This document shows, one piece after another, positions 18,486-27,493 of a DNA stretch of 35,592 nt; the stretch's first letter is position 1; each line of letters opens with the position of its first letter. Below the pieces are notes generated by a model that did not search any database, was not told the origin of the DNA, and saw nothing but the letters and a program-made list of their open reading frames with translations. The stretch spans positions 1-35,592 of the forward strand of contig QCQN01000009.1 of assembly GCA_003212175.1 (NCBI GenBank), written 5' to 3'. The stretch is from Prochlorococcus sp. AG-449-P16 (lineage in GTDB: Bacteria > Cyanobacteriota > Cyanobacteriia > PCC-6307 > Cyanobiaceae). The position numbers and the translations under genes are program-made.

Positions 18486-19023
18486 TTTGATCCCTCCATC
18501 TCCCATGAAAGGTATAGTAAATTTAGTAGTTGAAATACCTGCTGGTAGTAGGAATAAATATGAATATTGTTCTCAAGCTGGAATAATGGCCCTTGATAGA
18601 GTACTACACTCTTCAGTACGTTATCCATTTGATTACGGTTTTATTCCTAATACCCTTGCAGAAGATGGTGCGCCACTAGATGCGATGGTTATTATGGATG
18701 AACCAACCTTCGCAGGATGTTTGATAAAAGCTCGTCCTATAGGTGTTTTAGATATGCATGATTGTGGTGCATATGATGGGAAACTCTTATGTGTACCATC
18801 CGCAAATCCAAGGCAAGAAAAAATAAAAAGTATTAAACAGATAGCTCCAAATCAATTAGAGGATGTTGCTGAATTTTTTAGAACTAGTAAAGGTTTAGAT
18901 GGAAGGACAGTTCAAATTGATGGATGGAGAGATTATGAAGTAGCTGAGGAAATTTTAAGAAAATGTATTCCTTCCAAAAAGAAAACTTTTAAAGTATTAA
19001 AAAAATCTTCAGTGGTTAAATAA
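18475..19023 (+). CDS. ppa: inorganic pyrophosphatase, canonical cyanobacterial type but with altered active site
   Basis: A 182-residue family I pyrophosphatase starting MDLSLIPPSP, the typical cyanobacterial start, with EIPAGSRNKYEY, ALDRVL, YPFDYGFIPNTL and the C-terminal AEFFR segment. Two residues that are nearly invariant in the family have changed. The metal-binding motif D-G-D-P-L-D reads D-G-A-P-L-D (GCG codon at about 18670-18672). The Tyr-Lys pair near the C terminus (E. coli Y141-K142) reads Ser-Lys in FRTSKGLD. Other ligands, including the MHDCGAYDGK aspartates and lysine, remain. Activity is therefore doubtful or at least altered. The neighbouring small membrane protein overlaps its start, and an ArsC/Spx-like gene follows after one base. 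Confidence 0.93.
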   Translation: MDLSLIPPSPMKGIVNLVVEIPAGSRNKYEYCSQAGIMALDRVLHSSVRYPFDYGFIPNTLAEDGAPLDAMVIMDEPTFAGCLIKARPIGVLDMHDCGAYDGKLLCVPSANPRQEKIKSIKQIAPNQLEDVAEFFRTSKGLDGRTVQIDGWRDYEVAEEILRKCIPSKKKTFKVLKKSSVVK

Positions 19024-19024
19024 C

Positions 19025-19381
19025 TTGACAAGAATATTATTTTTTAGTTATCCAAAATGCTCAACTTGTAGAAAAGCATCAAAGTGGCTTGATCAAAATA
19101 ATATTGACTATGAATTTTTTGATATAGTAAAAATGCCACCTAGAAAAGAATTTCTAGAATTAGCGTTGAAACAATTTTCATCTGATAAGAAAAAATTATT
19201 TAATACAAGAGGTAAAAGTTTTAAGCTCATTGATTATGATATTCAAACTTTAAATGATAAAAAAATTATTGAATTATTACTAAAGGATGGGAAATTAATA
19301 AAAAGACCATTTTTAATATTAAACGAAATGCAAGTTATTCTTGGATTTAATGAAGATAGATATAAAGAACACTTCAAATAA
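19025..19381 (+). CDS. ArsC/Spx-family thioredoxin-fold protein
   Basis: A 118-residue protein with the N-terminal redox motif CSTCRKA (residues about 12-18) and the C-terminal KRPFLILNE segment that define the ArsC/Spx/YffB family. The CxxC pair would suit a redox switch like Spx or a reductase. Classical glutaredoxin-linked ArsC has CxxS/R features that cannot be judged decisively here, so arsenate reductase is only one option. The start is TTG 19025, one base after the ppa stop; the next methionine (in VKMPPRKE) would remove the CxxC. It sits between ppa and lepB in a plus-strand run, likely one operon. Confidence 0.8.
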   Translation: MTRILFFSYPKCSTCRKASKWLDQNNIDYEFFDIVKMPPRKEFLELALKQFSSDKKKLFNTRGKSFKLIDYDIQTLNDKKIIELLLKDGKLIKRPFLILNEMQVILGFNEDRYKEHFK

Positions 19382-19408
19382 AAGTTCACTTTTAATTACA
19401 ATTTTTCT

Positions 19409-20083
19409 ATGAAACATTTTTTTAAAAATATTCTCCTTGAATGGACTCCGTTTGTTTTCTTGGTTTTCTTTATATCTTCATGTAGATCTTTTATTGCCGA
19501 ACCTCGTTATATTCCTTCTGGGTCAATGCTCCCTGAATTGCAAATAAATGATAGGTTAATTATTGAAAAATTTTCTTTAAGAAATAAATCACCCGAAAGG
19601 GGAGATATTGTTGTTTTTAATTCTCCATTTTCATTTGATAAAAAGCTTATTTCTATGAGGTCCAAGCCATTACCAAAAAAAAGATATTGTTTCTTAATGA
19701 GTTTTCCTCCAGTCTCATTTATTCCAGGATTAAGAGATCAGGCTTGTGATGCATATATAAAAAGAGTTGTTGCTTTACCTGGAGAAGTAGTTACGGTTAA
19801 TAACCGTGGTGAGGTATTGATAAATAATCAAAAAATATTTGAACCATATATTACACTCAATTGTCTTGAAAAATTTATTAATGATTGTGGAGAATTTGAA
19901 AATATTAAAGTTCCCGAGAATCATTTTTTGGTTTTAGGAGATAATAGGGCAAACAGTTGGGACGGTAGATATTGGCCTGGTGGTAAGTTTCTTCATAAAA
20001 AAGAAATAATTGGAAAAGCCTATCTTAGATTTTGGCCTTTAGATAATTTTGGTTTTTTTAAAAATCAAGACCAACTTGAATAA
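19409..20083 (+). CDS. lepB: signal peptidase I
   Basis: A 224-residue membrane serine protease that removes signal peptides from exported and thylakoid-lumen proteins. One N-terminal helix (about residues 10-29) anchors it. The catalytic serine is S39 in IPSGSMLPEL, and the general-base lysine is K118 in YIKRVVALPGE. The LVLGDNRANSWDGRYWP box E of the family follows near the C terminus. The length is at the lower end but complete. Its last 26 bases overlap the 3' end of the convergent dihydroorotase-like gene. Psb27 in this window is one likely substrate, an inference from its signal sequence. Confidence 0.94.
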   Translation: MKHFFKNILLEWTPFVFLVFFISSCRSFIAEPRYIPSGSMLPELQINDRLIIEKFSLRNKSPERGDIVVFNSPFSFDKKLISMRSKPLPKKRYCFLMSFPPVSFIPGLRDQACDAYIKRVVALPGEVVTVNNRGEVLINNQKIFEPYITLNCLEKFINDCGEFENIKVPENHFLVLGDNRANSWDGRYWPGGKFLHKKEIIGKAYLRFWPLDNFGFFKNQDQLE

Positions 20084-21311
20084 CTTTACCTATTATTAAT
20101 TCATCTTTTTTTGGAAAATTAGATGGTGAATCATAACCTAAATTATTTTGGTCATTTTTCCATTTTTTATCTGGATCAAACAACAACCATCTTTTGCTTC
20201 CTAGAGATAATTTTTCTTGAGTTATTCCCAATAGTCTAGATGGATTAAAACTTAAATGTTCCCAGAGTTTTGAAATTTTCCATCCTCTTTTTGTTATAAA
20301 TTCCTCCCACAATAAAGGTAAAACGAGTTCGAATGAGCTTATCCCAACAGATCTATTATTAATTGGAATAAATGATTTCTGGTCGTTTAAGGCAACAGAA
20401 TTCACAGCAATTCCCTGAATTAAGTTTTTTTCCAGACCTTTTATGAGAGATTCCCTATTTTCTCTAGAACCTAAAGGAGGATCAACTTTCCAACCATGAT
20501 CATTTAATTGTAGATTACTCGTATCAGCTATTAAATTCCACCAACTTATAGTTGTTGAAATTGAAATATTCTGATTCTCAATTTCTTGAAGTGAATTGGA
20601 ATCTGAAATATTTTTAATTATTATATTTTTTGTTTTGAAAAAATTTTTGATGCCCAAAATATTCTTAACTTCAGAAATTTCATTATTATTTTCAATAACA
20701 TAAAACCCTAATTGTAAAGATTCTAAATCTTTTTTTACAATTCCTTTTTGGAGAGGGTCGCTTTTTGTTAGTGAAAATAAAATTGGCAACGATTTTGCAT
20801 CAATAAGAGAAAGCCCTTTAAAAATAATTGAAGAATCAAAAAAATTGCTTGAAGCTAAACCTATGATACCCGATCTAAATAATTCATTATGGGGAGAGAG
20901 ATTTTTACCTTTATCCTCTAAACTAAAACTTCCCCAAAAAAAAATATTAATATCAAATTCGTTATTTTTCTGAAATGGTATTTTTTCAGGTTTATCTCTC
21001 CAATTATCACTATCTGGCATAAGTGCTATTGAACCAAAACCTGATTTTTTGGCTCTACTTTTTAAATTTTCTAAGTTATCATCAAGACCCGTTATAGGCT
21101 CTCTTAGAACTGAATGACTATCCACTAGCATCGGTGCAACAATTTTATTTCCAGATTTAGTGATTTTTATATTATGTTTCAAAGCTATTTCTTTGGCTTC
21201 TTTACCGAATGCTTTTATTTTGCCATCAATAATTAGTAATGAATCTGTGATTACCTCAACATTAGGACCCATCAAAATATCAATAGTTTCAAAAAATAGA
21301 GTTTTTCTCAT
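20058..21311 (-). CDS. dihydroorotase-like protein lacking metal ligands (probably non-catalytic)
   Basis: A 417-residue amidohydrolase-fold protein aligning with class I dihydroorotases: an N-terminal composite strand region (LLIIDGKIKAFGKEAKE), IVAPMLVDSHSVLREP, and the late VDPPLGSRENRESLIKGLEKNLIQGI. The metal residues are gone. The DxHxH motif reads D-S-H-S, the histidine-bearing strand that normally reads TPHHL reads TISWWNL, and the catalytic ATDHAPH segment reads AVNSVAL. It is therefore unlikely to cyclise carbamoyl aspartate. Known inactive PyrC-like proteins in other bacteria serve as structural partners of aspartate transcarbamoylase, which could be its role. It follows the tandem histidine phosphatase with no intervening base. 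Confidence 0.85.
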   Translation of the reverse strand: MRKTLFFETIDILMGPNVEVITDSLLIIDGKIKAFGKEAKEIALKHNIKITKSGNKIVAPMLVDSHSVLREPITGLDDNLENLKSRAKKSGFGSIALMPDSDNWRDKPEKIPFQKNNEFDINIFFWGSFSLEDKGKNLSPHNELFRSGIIGLASSNFFDSSIIFKGLSLIDAKSLPILFSLTKSDPLQKGIVKKDLESLQLGFYVIENNNEISEVKNILGIKNFFKTKNIIIKNISDSNSLQEIENQNISISTTISWWNLIADTSNLQLNDHGWKVDPPLGSRENRESLIKGLEKNLIQGIAVNSVALNDQKSFIPINNRSVGISSFELVLPLLWEEFITKRGWKISKLWEHLSFNPSRLLGITQEKLSLGSKRWLLFDPDKKWKNDQNNLGYDSPSNFPKKDELIIGKVIQVGLDF

Positions 21312-22640
21312 TTATAGAGCACCAGATGCCGTTGAGTCTAAAATTCCACCAAGATGTGTTGTGAGATTAAGAGCGCTAATGACATGATCTTTTTGAGGAT
21401 CATTAAAAATATCAATTACTGTTATACCTCCATTTCCTTGTTTTATCATCCATATGTTTGAGAAATTAATTCCTAAAAGATCGCATATAAGAGTTTTATT
21501 AACTGCATCGTGAGCTACGAGGAGTGTTTTATCATTTTTGTTTTGTTTAAGACAAATTTCCCTAAAAGCTTGAACTGATCTTTTAGAAACTTCTCCAATA
21601 CTCTCACCCTCAGGCATTTTTACATCTTCTGGTTTATTATGCCAATCTCTAAGTAATTCGAACCATTTTTCTTTTATCTCATTTTCGAGTTTACCTTCCC
21701 ACAATCCATGACTTATTTCCACTAATTCATCTATCTTTTTTATATTTAGGTTTGATTTGTTCTGTACGATTATTTGTGCTGTTTCATATGGCCTAATCAT
21801 TGAACTAGAGAAAGCTTTGGTGAAGTTTATTTCTTTTAAAAATTCAGAGGCTTTTTTTGCTTGGTCTTTTCCAGTACTGTTTAAGGGAATATCGATTTGA
21901 CCTTGAAATCGACCTTCTTTATTCCAGTTTGTTTCTCCGTGCCTTACAAGAAAGATTCTTGAATCTCCAATCTGATCGGGGATGTTTTTATTAAGATGGG
22001 AAATTTGATTCAAACATTCAACTTGAGTTTTATATAAATTTTGCTTCCTTAAAATATTTATGATTGAAAAAGAGGCATTATCTAACTTTATTTTTCTAAA
22101 ACCTTTTTTAGGTTTCCCAATTAATGAAAGAATTAAACATCTAAGAATTGCATTGTGACCAACAATCAGAATGTTTGAATTTTTTTTGTCCTTAAGTGTA
22201 TTCATAATCTCTTTGATAAAAATATCTGCCTGATCGTATAATTCTTGTATTGGATGGTATGACAAATTTTTACCTCGTTCTAATATTAATTTTTCAGGAT
22301 CATTTTTCCATGTAAGGTATTTTTCTGGAAATTTATTTTTTATCTGTTCAATAGTTAAACCAGACCATGAACTGAGATCTACTTCTAATAAATTTTTGTC
22401 GAATATGATATCTTTTTCTCGTTTTAATTTCTTTTGAATTGTTTTAGCAGTTTCGGCGGCTCGAATGAGTGGAGAGGAATAAACTTCATCAAAATTTATT
22501 CCTGAAAGAGCCTCGCCTGACTTAGAAGCTTGTTCATAACCTGTATTGGTAAGATAGGAATCGTCTGATCTTCCTTGAATTAAGCCTTTTTCATTAAAAC
22601 TGCTCAATCCATGTCTAACAAAAAATATTCTGAGGACCAT
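21312..22640 (-). CDS. tandem-domain histidine phosphatase (phosphoglycerate mutase-like)
   Basis: A 442-residue protein with two complete histidine-phosphatase domains in a row. Domain 1 begins with FFVRHGLSSFN (nucleophile H10) and contains VGHNA (second His, about H162). Domain 2 begins with FLVRHGETNWN (H234) and contains VAHDA. Both carry the LxExxxGxWEG-type acid segment (NLLEVDLSSWSG; VEISHGLWEG). Both domains appear catalytically complete. Such two-domain proteins are often annotated as phosphoglycerate mutase, but the cofactor-dependent mutase pattern is not convincing; a sugar-phosphate or phosphoserine phosphatase is as likely. The dihydroorotase-like gene starts right after its stop, suggesting co-expression. 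Confidence 0.88.
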   Translation of the reverse strand: MVLRIFFVRHGLSSFNEKGLIQGRSDDSYLTNTGYEQASKSGEALSGINFDEVYSSPLIRAAETAKTIQKKLKREKDIIFDKNLLEVDLSSWSGLTIEQIKNKFPEKYLTWKNDPEKLILERGKNLSYHPIQELYDQADIFIKEIMNTLKDKKNSNILIVGHNAILRCLILSLIGKPKKGFRKIKLDNASFSIINILRKQNLYKTQVECLNQISHLNKNIPDQIGDSRIFLVRHGETNWNKEGRFQGQIDIPLNSTGKDQAKKASEFLKEINFTKAFSSSMIRPYETAQIIVQNKSNLNIKKIDELVEISHGLWEGKLENEIKEKWFELLRDWHNKPEDVKMPEGESIGEVSKRSVQAFREICLKQNKNDKTLLVAHDAVNKTLICDLLGINFSNIWMIKQGNGGITVIDIFNDPQKDHVISALNLTTHLGGILDSTASGAL

Positions 22641-22758
22641 TATATAAATTTGAAATTATAATATTTTAATCATCTCATGGCGTGATAAAAATAGGTATGG
22701 AATTTTTAGTAATTTCAATTAAAACTAAATTAAGTTTTATATTTTATATTCTGAAGTA

Positions 22759-24117
22759 ATGAATAAAAATGTTCCTATAAAAAAGCTATTCTTAGCAATT
22801 CTCTCTTTGATAATAACCTTTTTTATTTGGCAGCAGGGTTTAAAAGATAGTCTTGATCGACCTTCTGTTTCTTTTGACATAAGTCAGAAAGAAAAGGAAA
22901 TATCAGAATTATCATTACCAGCAATACCATCCGACTTAAAGAAATTTTTTATTATCGATGATCCCATAAAAGAAATTAATAGATCTCTTTCTGATATTCC
23001 TTTAGAACGATTATCAGAGCGGAATAAGTTAATTTTGATGCTTTCATCAAGTATGAAAGATAATAATTCTGATAATGCATTTATCAATCAATTTGATAAC
23101 GAAAATTACAAATTAGTATCTAAAAAATTGAGAGAAAAAAATTTTGATTATGCAGATGAAAATGTTAAAAAGTTATTTGATTCCTTCAAAGAAGATAGAT
23201 TTTTATATCACCTATTAAGTAGAAAATTTGACTTTGATGACAGTCAGTTAATAACAAATAGAATTGCAAAAAATATGTTTTTAAAAATATTAGTAATAAG
23301 GTTAGTACCAATATTAACTATAATTCTTGGCTCTTTTCTTATATTAAAAGAAACTTGGATCGCAATTTCTTCGAGAAAAATTAAATGGAAAGACTATAAG
23401 GCTTTAGATTTGGACTTGTTAGATATGGTTTTGTTAATAGCAGGAGGTTTTGTTGTATTAGGAGAGGTAATATCTCCCATATTTTCAATCACATTGGTGG
23501 AATTATTTTCAGGCAAAATTTCAATAGAGTTAACACAATCCTTAAAAATATTTTTTGGTTATCTATTTATGACAATACCTCCGCTTTTAATTCTTTATTA
23601 TCAAATAAAATCTTTTGCGGGTAAATCTATTTTTCAAAAAGATTATTTTCAATTTAATTATAAGCCAATTAAAGATTCATTTATTCAAGGATTTAAAGGA
23701 TGGTTGATCATAATACCTTTTGTTTTGTTGACTTCTCTTATAACTAATCTAATAGTTGATAATCAGAATGGCAGTAATCCTTTACTTGAGATTGTTTTAA
23801 ATGATAATAATTATTTCTCTTTTATTCTTTTATTTTTAACTACTACTCTTCTTGCACCATTGTTCGAAGAGTTAATTTTTCGGGGAGTCTTATTGCCAAT
23901 TTTGTCGAGAGACTTTGGGGTACTTTTAGGAGTCACGATTTCAGCGTTTATTTTTGCTCTAGCACATCTAAGTATTAGTGAAATGCCGCCATTATTCGTA
24001 TTAGGTATCGGCCTTGGAATAACAAGGATTATTTCAGGAAGGTTATTTTCCTCAATAATTATGCACTCGTTGTGGAATGGAATGACCTTTGTAAACTTGT
24101 TGTTGTTGAGAACATAA
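22759..24117 (+). CDS. CPBP family intramembrane metalloprotease
   Basis: A 452-residue membrane protein. An N-terminal hydrophobic helix (about 8-25) leads into a roughly 145-residue polar domain, followed by about seven or eight transmembrane segments. The C-terminal block contains the CPBP (CAAX protease/Abi) motifs: EELIFRGVLLP (EExxxR), FALAHLS (the Phe/His motif) and HSLWNG (second His). These proteases cleave within the membrane; in cyanobacteria and plants the family includes photosystem-related and prenyl-protein-like members, with few known substrates. Start ATG 22759. It is divergent from the histidine phosphatase gene and lies upstream of the FtsL-like and ftsI genes. Confidence 0.88.
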   Translation: MNKNVPIKKLFLAILSLIITFFIWQQGLKDSLDRPSVSFDISQKEKEISELSLPAIPSDLKKFFIIDDPIKEINRSLSDIPLERLSERNKLILMLSSSMKDNNSDNAFINQFDNENYKLVSKKLREKNFDYADENVKKLFDSFKEDRFLYHLLSRKFDFDDSQLITNRIAKNMFLKILVIRLVPILTIILGSFLILKETWIAISSRKIKWKDYKALDLDLLDMVLLIAGGFVVLGEVISPIFSITLVELFSGKISIELTQSLKIFFGYLFMTIPPLLILYYQIKSFAGKSIFQKDYFQFNYKPIKDSFIQGFKGWLIIIPFVLLTSLITNLIVDNQNGSNPLLEIVLNDNNYFSFILLFLTTTLLAPLFEELIFRGVLLPILSRDFGVLLGVTISAFIFALAHLSISEMPPLFVLGIGLGITRIISGRLFSSIIMHSLWNGMTFVNLLLLRT

Positions 24118-24202
24118 AGAAATATTCCTTGTTACTTGCATACTCAATTTAAAGGGGGTTTACTTGATTCATAACTTTTTATGTTTTTAAAGATACTAAA
24201 AG

Positions 24203-24631
24203 ATGAATTTCTATAAGAATGAAAATTCATTATTAAAAAAAACTAATTCAAAAAAAAATAAAATTACAAACTTATCTTTAATAAATTTAAAGTTAATTCA
24301 TAATATAGTTGATAGCTTAAATATATCTCTATTAGTTTTAATATTAACCCTATCTTATATTTCTATTAGTAGTCAAAGAGAATGGTCTGATATATATAGT
24401 TATCTTTCCAAGAAAAGAGCAATTAATAGCAATTTGATTGATTATATATCAAAGACTGAACAATTTTATATTAACGAATTTGAGACTCTTAAAACTTTAA
24501 AAAAAACAACTCCAAAAGATTTAATTTATCTTGAAAAGCAAGTTTCCAGAAAGAAAAAAAATGAGTTAAGAAAAAAAATAAAATACATCTATGATGGACT
24601 TAAAAATAGCCATTTTCAAATGGGTTATTAA
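24203..24631 (+). CDS. FtsL/DivIC-like small membrane protein upstream of ftsI
   Basis: A 142-residue protein with no obvious family by sequence. The layout is an approximately 38-residue basic cytoplasmic start, one transmembrane helix (about 39-57, SLNISLLVLILTLSYISIS), then a helical stretch (residues 60-110) with a coiled-coil-like pattern, including LETLKTLKKTTPKDLIYLEKQVS, and a basic tail. This is the architecture of the FtsL/FtsB/DivIC division proteins. Its stop codon shares one base with the ftsI start (TAATG), the classic position of ftsL next to ftsI. The FtsL assignment rests on topology and context, not on clear sequence identity. Confidence 0.65.
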   Translation: MNFYKNENSLLKKTNSKKNKITNLSLINLKLIHNIVDSLNISLLVLILTLSYISISSQREWSDIYSYLSKKRAINSNLIDYISKTEQFYINEFETLKTLKKTTPKDLIYLEKQVSRKKKNELRKKIKYIYDGLKNSHFQMGY

Positions 24632-26397
24632 TGAAAAAGCGAAAGATAATAGCGCATTTGGTTCCGCTTAAGTCTGGAAGATTTAAAGCGACTTATGTTT
24701 TTTTCTTGATAATTATTTTCGGACTTTTTGGGAGGCTTATGAATTTGCAATTTTTTAGTGCAGCTGATTTACGAAAGCAAGCAAGGTCTATTCAATTTAC
24801 AAGAACTAGTTCTTTACAAAAAAGAAGATCAATAGTTGATAGGAATGGCAGATTGATTGCGTATGATAAACCTCTTTATAAGCTATGGGCGCATCCAAAA
24901 TACTTCAAATTTTTTGGTGATTCTATAAATAAAACAAGGAGTATAGAGGAGGTAGTTGAAAAATTATCGCCAATTTTAAATTTAGAAAATGATTTAGTAC
25001 TTGCTAAGTTTAAAAATAAAATAGGTATTGAACTTAGTGATGAAATTACGGAGGATCAAGCAAAAAATATCCTGGATCTTGGTATAAGTGGTCTTGATGT
25101 AAGCAAATATTCACGTAGATATTATCCGCAAAATCACTTGTTTTCTAATCTTGTAGGGTTTGTAAATTATGAGAACAAAGGTTCAGCTGGCCTAGAATTG
25201 CATTTAGAAAATCAAATCCGAGTTTTCAATAAAAGTAATTTGTTAAAAAAAGGGGGTGATGGTACCCCTCTGCCAGACAGCTCTGGACCTAATGATTTTA
25301 TTAATGATTATAAAAAATTAGTATTAACAATAGATTCAAGATTACAGAAAGCTTCATATGAGGCCTTAAAGAAGCAAGTTGATAAGTGGGCGGCAAAAAA
25401 AGGTTTTGCAATTGTTATGGATGTAACTAATGGGGAGATTTTATCATTAGTATCTACCCCCTCCTACGATCCAAACAAATATTGGGAATACGATTCAGAA
25501 GTTTTTAAGGGATGGTATTCACAAGATTTGTTTGAGCCAGGTTCAACTTTTAAACCAATAAATCTTGCTTTAGCATTAGAGGAGAGAGTAATTAAAAAAG
25601 ATGGAACTATTGAAGACAATGGGAATGTTTATGTAGGAGGGTGGACTCTTTCAAATTGGGATAAAAAAGGAAATGGATTCATAGATTATCCCACAGTTTT
25701 GCGGGTTTCCAGTAATGTTGGAATGGTAAAGATAATGCAAAATTTAAATCCTTCAGTTTATTGGGATTGGCTTAATAAATTAGGAATTAGTGAAATTTTA
25801 GAGACAGATTTATTTGAATCCACAGCGGGACAGCTAAAGAGAAAAGATGTATTTGTTAACCAATCAATTGAGCCTGCTGTAGCATCTTTTGGTCAAGGAT
25901 TCTCAATCTCTCCATTAAAATTAGCTCAACTTCATGCTGTTCTCGCTAATGGTGGTGTTGAAGTCATTCCTCATGTGACGTTCAATTTTAAGTATAAACT
26001 CAAGAAAAATTCTCAAAAAGAAATTTTTAATAATGATGTTTCCAGGATTATTCTTGAATGGATGGAAAGCGTAGTCGAGGATGGTAGTGGAGTAGGTGCA
26101 AAAATTGATGGATATAGAATTGGAGGGAAAACTGGAACCTCACAAAAAGCAAAAAACGGAATTTATTCTAATAAAAAAGTATGCAGCTTTGTAGCCAGTT
26201 TCCCTGTTAGTGATCCAAAGTATGTTGTTCTTGTTGTTGTAGATGAGCCCTCTAAATCATTTGCTTACGGATCGACAGTTGCGGTACCAGTTGCCAAAGA
26301 AATTATAGAAAGTCTTATTGTGATAGAAAAGATACCGCCACAAATTGAAAAGAACAGAATAATTGTTAAAAAACTCTTAAATAATAAGACTTTTTAG
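24631..26397 (+). CDS. ftsI: penicillin-binding protein 2/3, septal peptidoglycan transpeptidase
   Basis: A 588-residue class B PBP that cross-links septal peptidoglycan as partner of FtsW. An N-terminal membrane helix (about 21-42) is followed by the PBP dimerisation domain ([20 protein letters not shown], then the [15 protein letters not shown] segment). The transpeptidase domain has SxxK at 305-308 (EPGSTFKP, nucleophile S305), SxN at about 360-362 (RVSSNVGM), and KTG at 500-502 (GGKTGTSQ). All catalytic motifs are intact. Translation may be coupled to the overlapping FtsL-like gene. The transaldolase gene follows on the same strand. Confidence 0.95.
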   Translation: MKKRKIIAHLVPLKSGRFKATYVFFLIIIFGLFGRLMNLQFFSAADLRKQARSIQFTRTSSLQKRRSIVDRNGRLIAYDKPLYKLWAHPKYFKFFGDSINKTRSIEEVVEKLSPILNLENDLVLAKFKNKIGIELSDEITEDQAKNILDLGISGLDVSKYSRRYYPQNHLFSNLVGFVNYENKGSAGLELHLENQIRVFNKSNLLKKGGDGTPLPDSSGPNDFINDYKKLVLTIDSRLQKASYEALKKQVDKWAAKKGFAIVMDVTNGEILSLVSTPSYDPNKYWEYDSEVFKGWYSQDLFEPGSTFKPINLALALEERVIKKDGTIEDNGNVYVGGWTLSNWDKKGNGFIDYPTVLRVSSNVGMVKIMQNLNPSVYWDWLNKLGISEILETDLFESTAGQLKRKDVFVNQSIEPAVASFGQGFSISPLKLAQLHAVLANGGVEVIPHVTFNFKYKLKKNSQKEIFNNDVSRIILEWMESVVEDGSGVGAKIDGYRIGGKTGTSQKAKNGIYSNKKVCSFVASFPVSDPKYVVLVVVDEPSKSFAYGSTVAVPVAKEIIESLIVIEKIPPQIEKNRIIVKKLLNNKTF

Positions 26398-26467
26398 TCA
26401 TTTAGTATATTTTTTGATGATTTCATTTGTTATTGAAGCTAACTTAAATATATACGTTTATTTAGAT

Positions 26468-27469
26468 ATGAAATCAATTTTAGAACAACTCTCCTCTATG
26501 ACTGTTGTGGTAGCTGATACAGGTGATCTAGATGCTATTAAGAAGTTTCAGCCAAGAGATGCGACTACTAATCCATCTCTAATATTGGCAGCAGCCAAGA
26601 ATCCTGACTATATAAAATTAATTGATCAAGCCTTGGAATCTTCAAGAGATTCCTTACATGAAGGTTTTTCTAAAAATGAATTAATTAAGGAGTCTATTGA
26701 TCAGGTATCTGTATTTTTTGGTAAAGAAATTCTTGGTATTATTTCAGGTAGAGTATCTACGGAGGTTGATGCGAGGCTAAGCTTTGACACTGAAGCTACT
26801 GTAAAAAAAGCGAGAAAGTTAATAAACCATTACAGGAGTTTTGGTATTGATAAGGAGAGGATTTTAATTAAAATTGCATCAACTTGGGAAGGAATAAAAG
26901 CCGCTGAAATTTTGGAAAAGGAAGGCATTAAATGTAATCTAACTTTATTGTTTAATTTCTCTCAAGCTGTAGCTTGTGCTAATGCGAAAGTTACCTTAAT
27001 CTCACCTTTTGTTGGTCGAATATTGGATTGGCATAAAGCAAAGACTGGTAAAGATAGTTTTTCAGGAGCTGAAGACCCAGGCGTAATTTCGGTTACCAAA
27101 ATTTATAAATATTTTAAACAGAAGGGATTCAAGACTGAAGTAATGGGAGCAAGTTTTAGAAATATTGATGAAATAAAAGAATTAGCAGGTTGTGACCTTT
27201 TAACTATTGCACCGAAATTTTTAAATGAACTTGATAAAAAGGAAGGTCAATTAATAAAAAAACTAGATCAAGATAAATATTCTGATAACTTTACTGATTA
27301 TAAATTTGACGAAAAAGAATTCAGATTAAGTATGTTAGATGATCAAATGGCAAGTGAGAAGCTTAGTGAAGGAATAACAGGCTTTAGCAAAGCAATAGAG
27401 GAACTAGAAGAATTGTTATTTAAGAGATTTTCAGAAATTAACAACCAGAAATTAATGCCTGCAAGATAA
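26468..27469 (+). CDS. tal: transaldolase
   Basis: A 333-residue enzyme of the pentose phosphate pathway that transfers a dihydroxyacetone unit between sugar phosphates. It shows the TalB-type start [21 protein letters not shown] and [10 protein letters not shown] (residues about 31-40). The Schiff-base lysine is in [18 protein letters not shown] (IKIAST), and the later [12 protein letters not shown] and GASFRN blocks are present. I begin at ATG 26468; the upstream in-frame ATG at 26414 would add an 18-residue hydrophobic tail not seen in the family. In marine picocyanobacteria and their phages transaldolase is important for carbon flow in the dark; this copy is chromosomal. Confidence 0.95.
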   Translation: MKSILEQLSSMTVVVADTGDLDAIKKFQPRDATTNPSLILAAAKNPDYIKLIDQALESSRDSLHEGFSKNELIKESIDQVSVFFGKEILGIISGRVSTEVDARLSFDTEATVKKARKLINHYRSFGIDKERILIKIASTWEGIKAAEILEKEGIKCNLTLLFNFSQAVACANAKVTLISPFVGRILDWHKAKTGKDSFSGAEDPGVISVTKIYKYFKQKGFKTEVMGASFRNIDEIKELAGCDLLTIAPKFLNELDKKEGQLIKKLDQDKYSDNFTDYKFDEKEFRLSMLDDQMASEKLSEGITGFSKAIEELEELLFKRFSEINNQKLMPAR

Positions 27470-27493
27470 ATTCTTTATTTAATATACTTTAAT

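Noticed and set aside
26414-26467. Longer start for transaldolase
   Set aside because: It would add an 18-residue hydrophobic tail not present in the family; ATG 26468 matches the usual N terminus.
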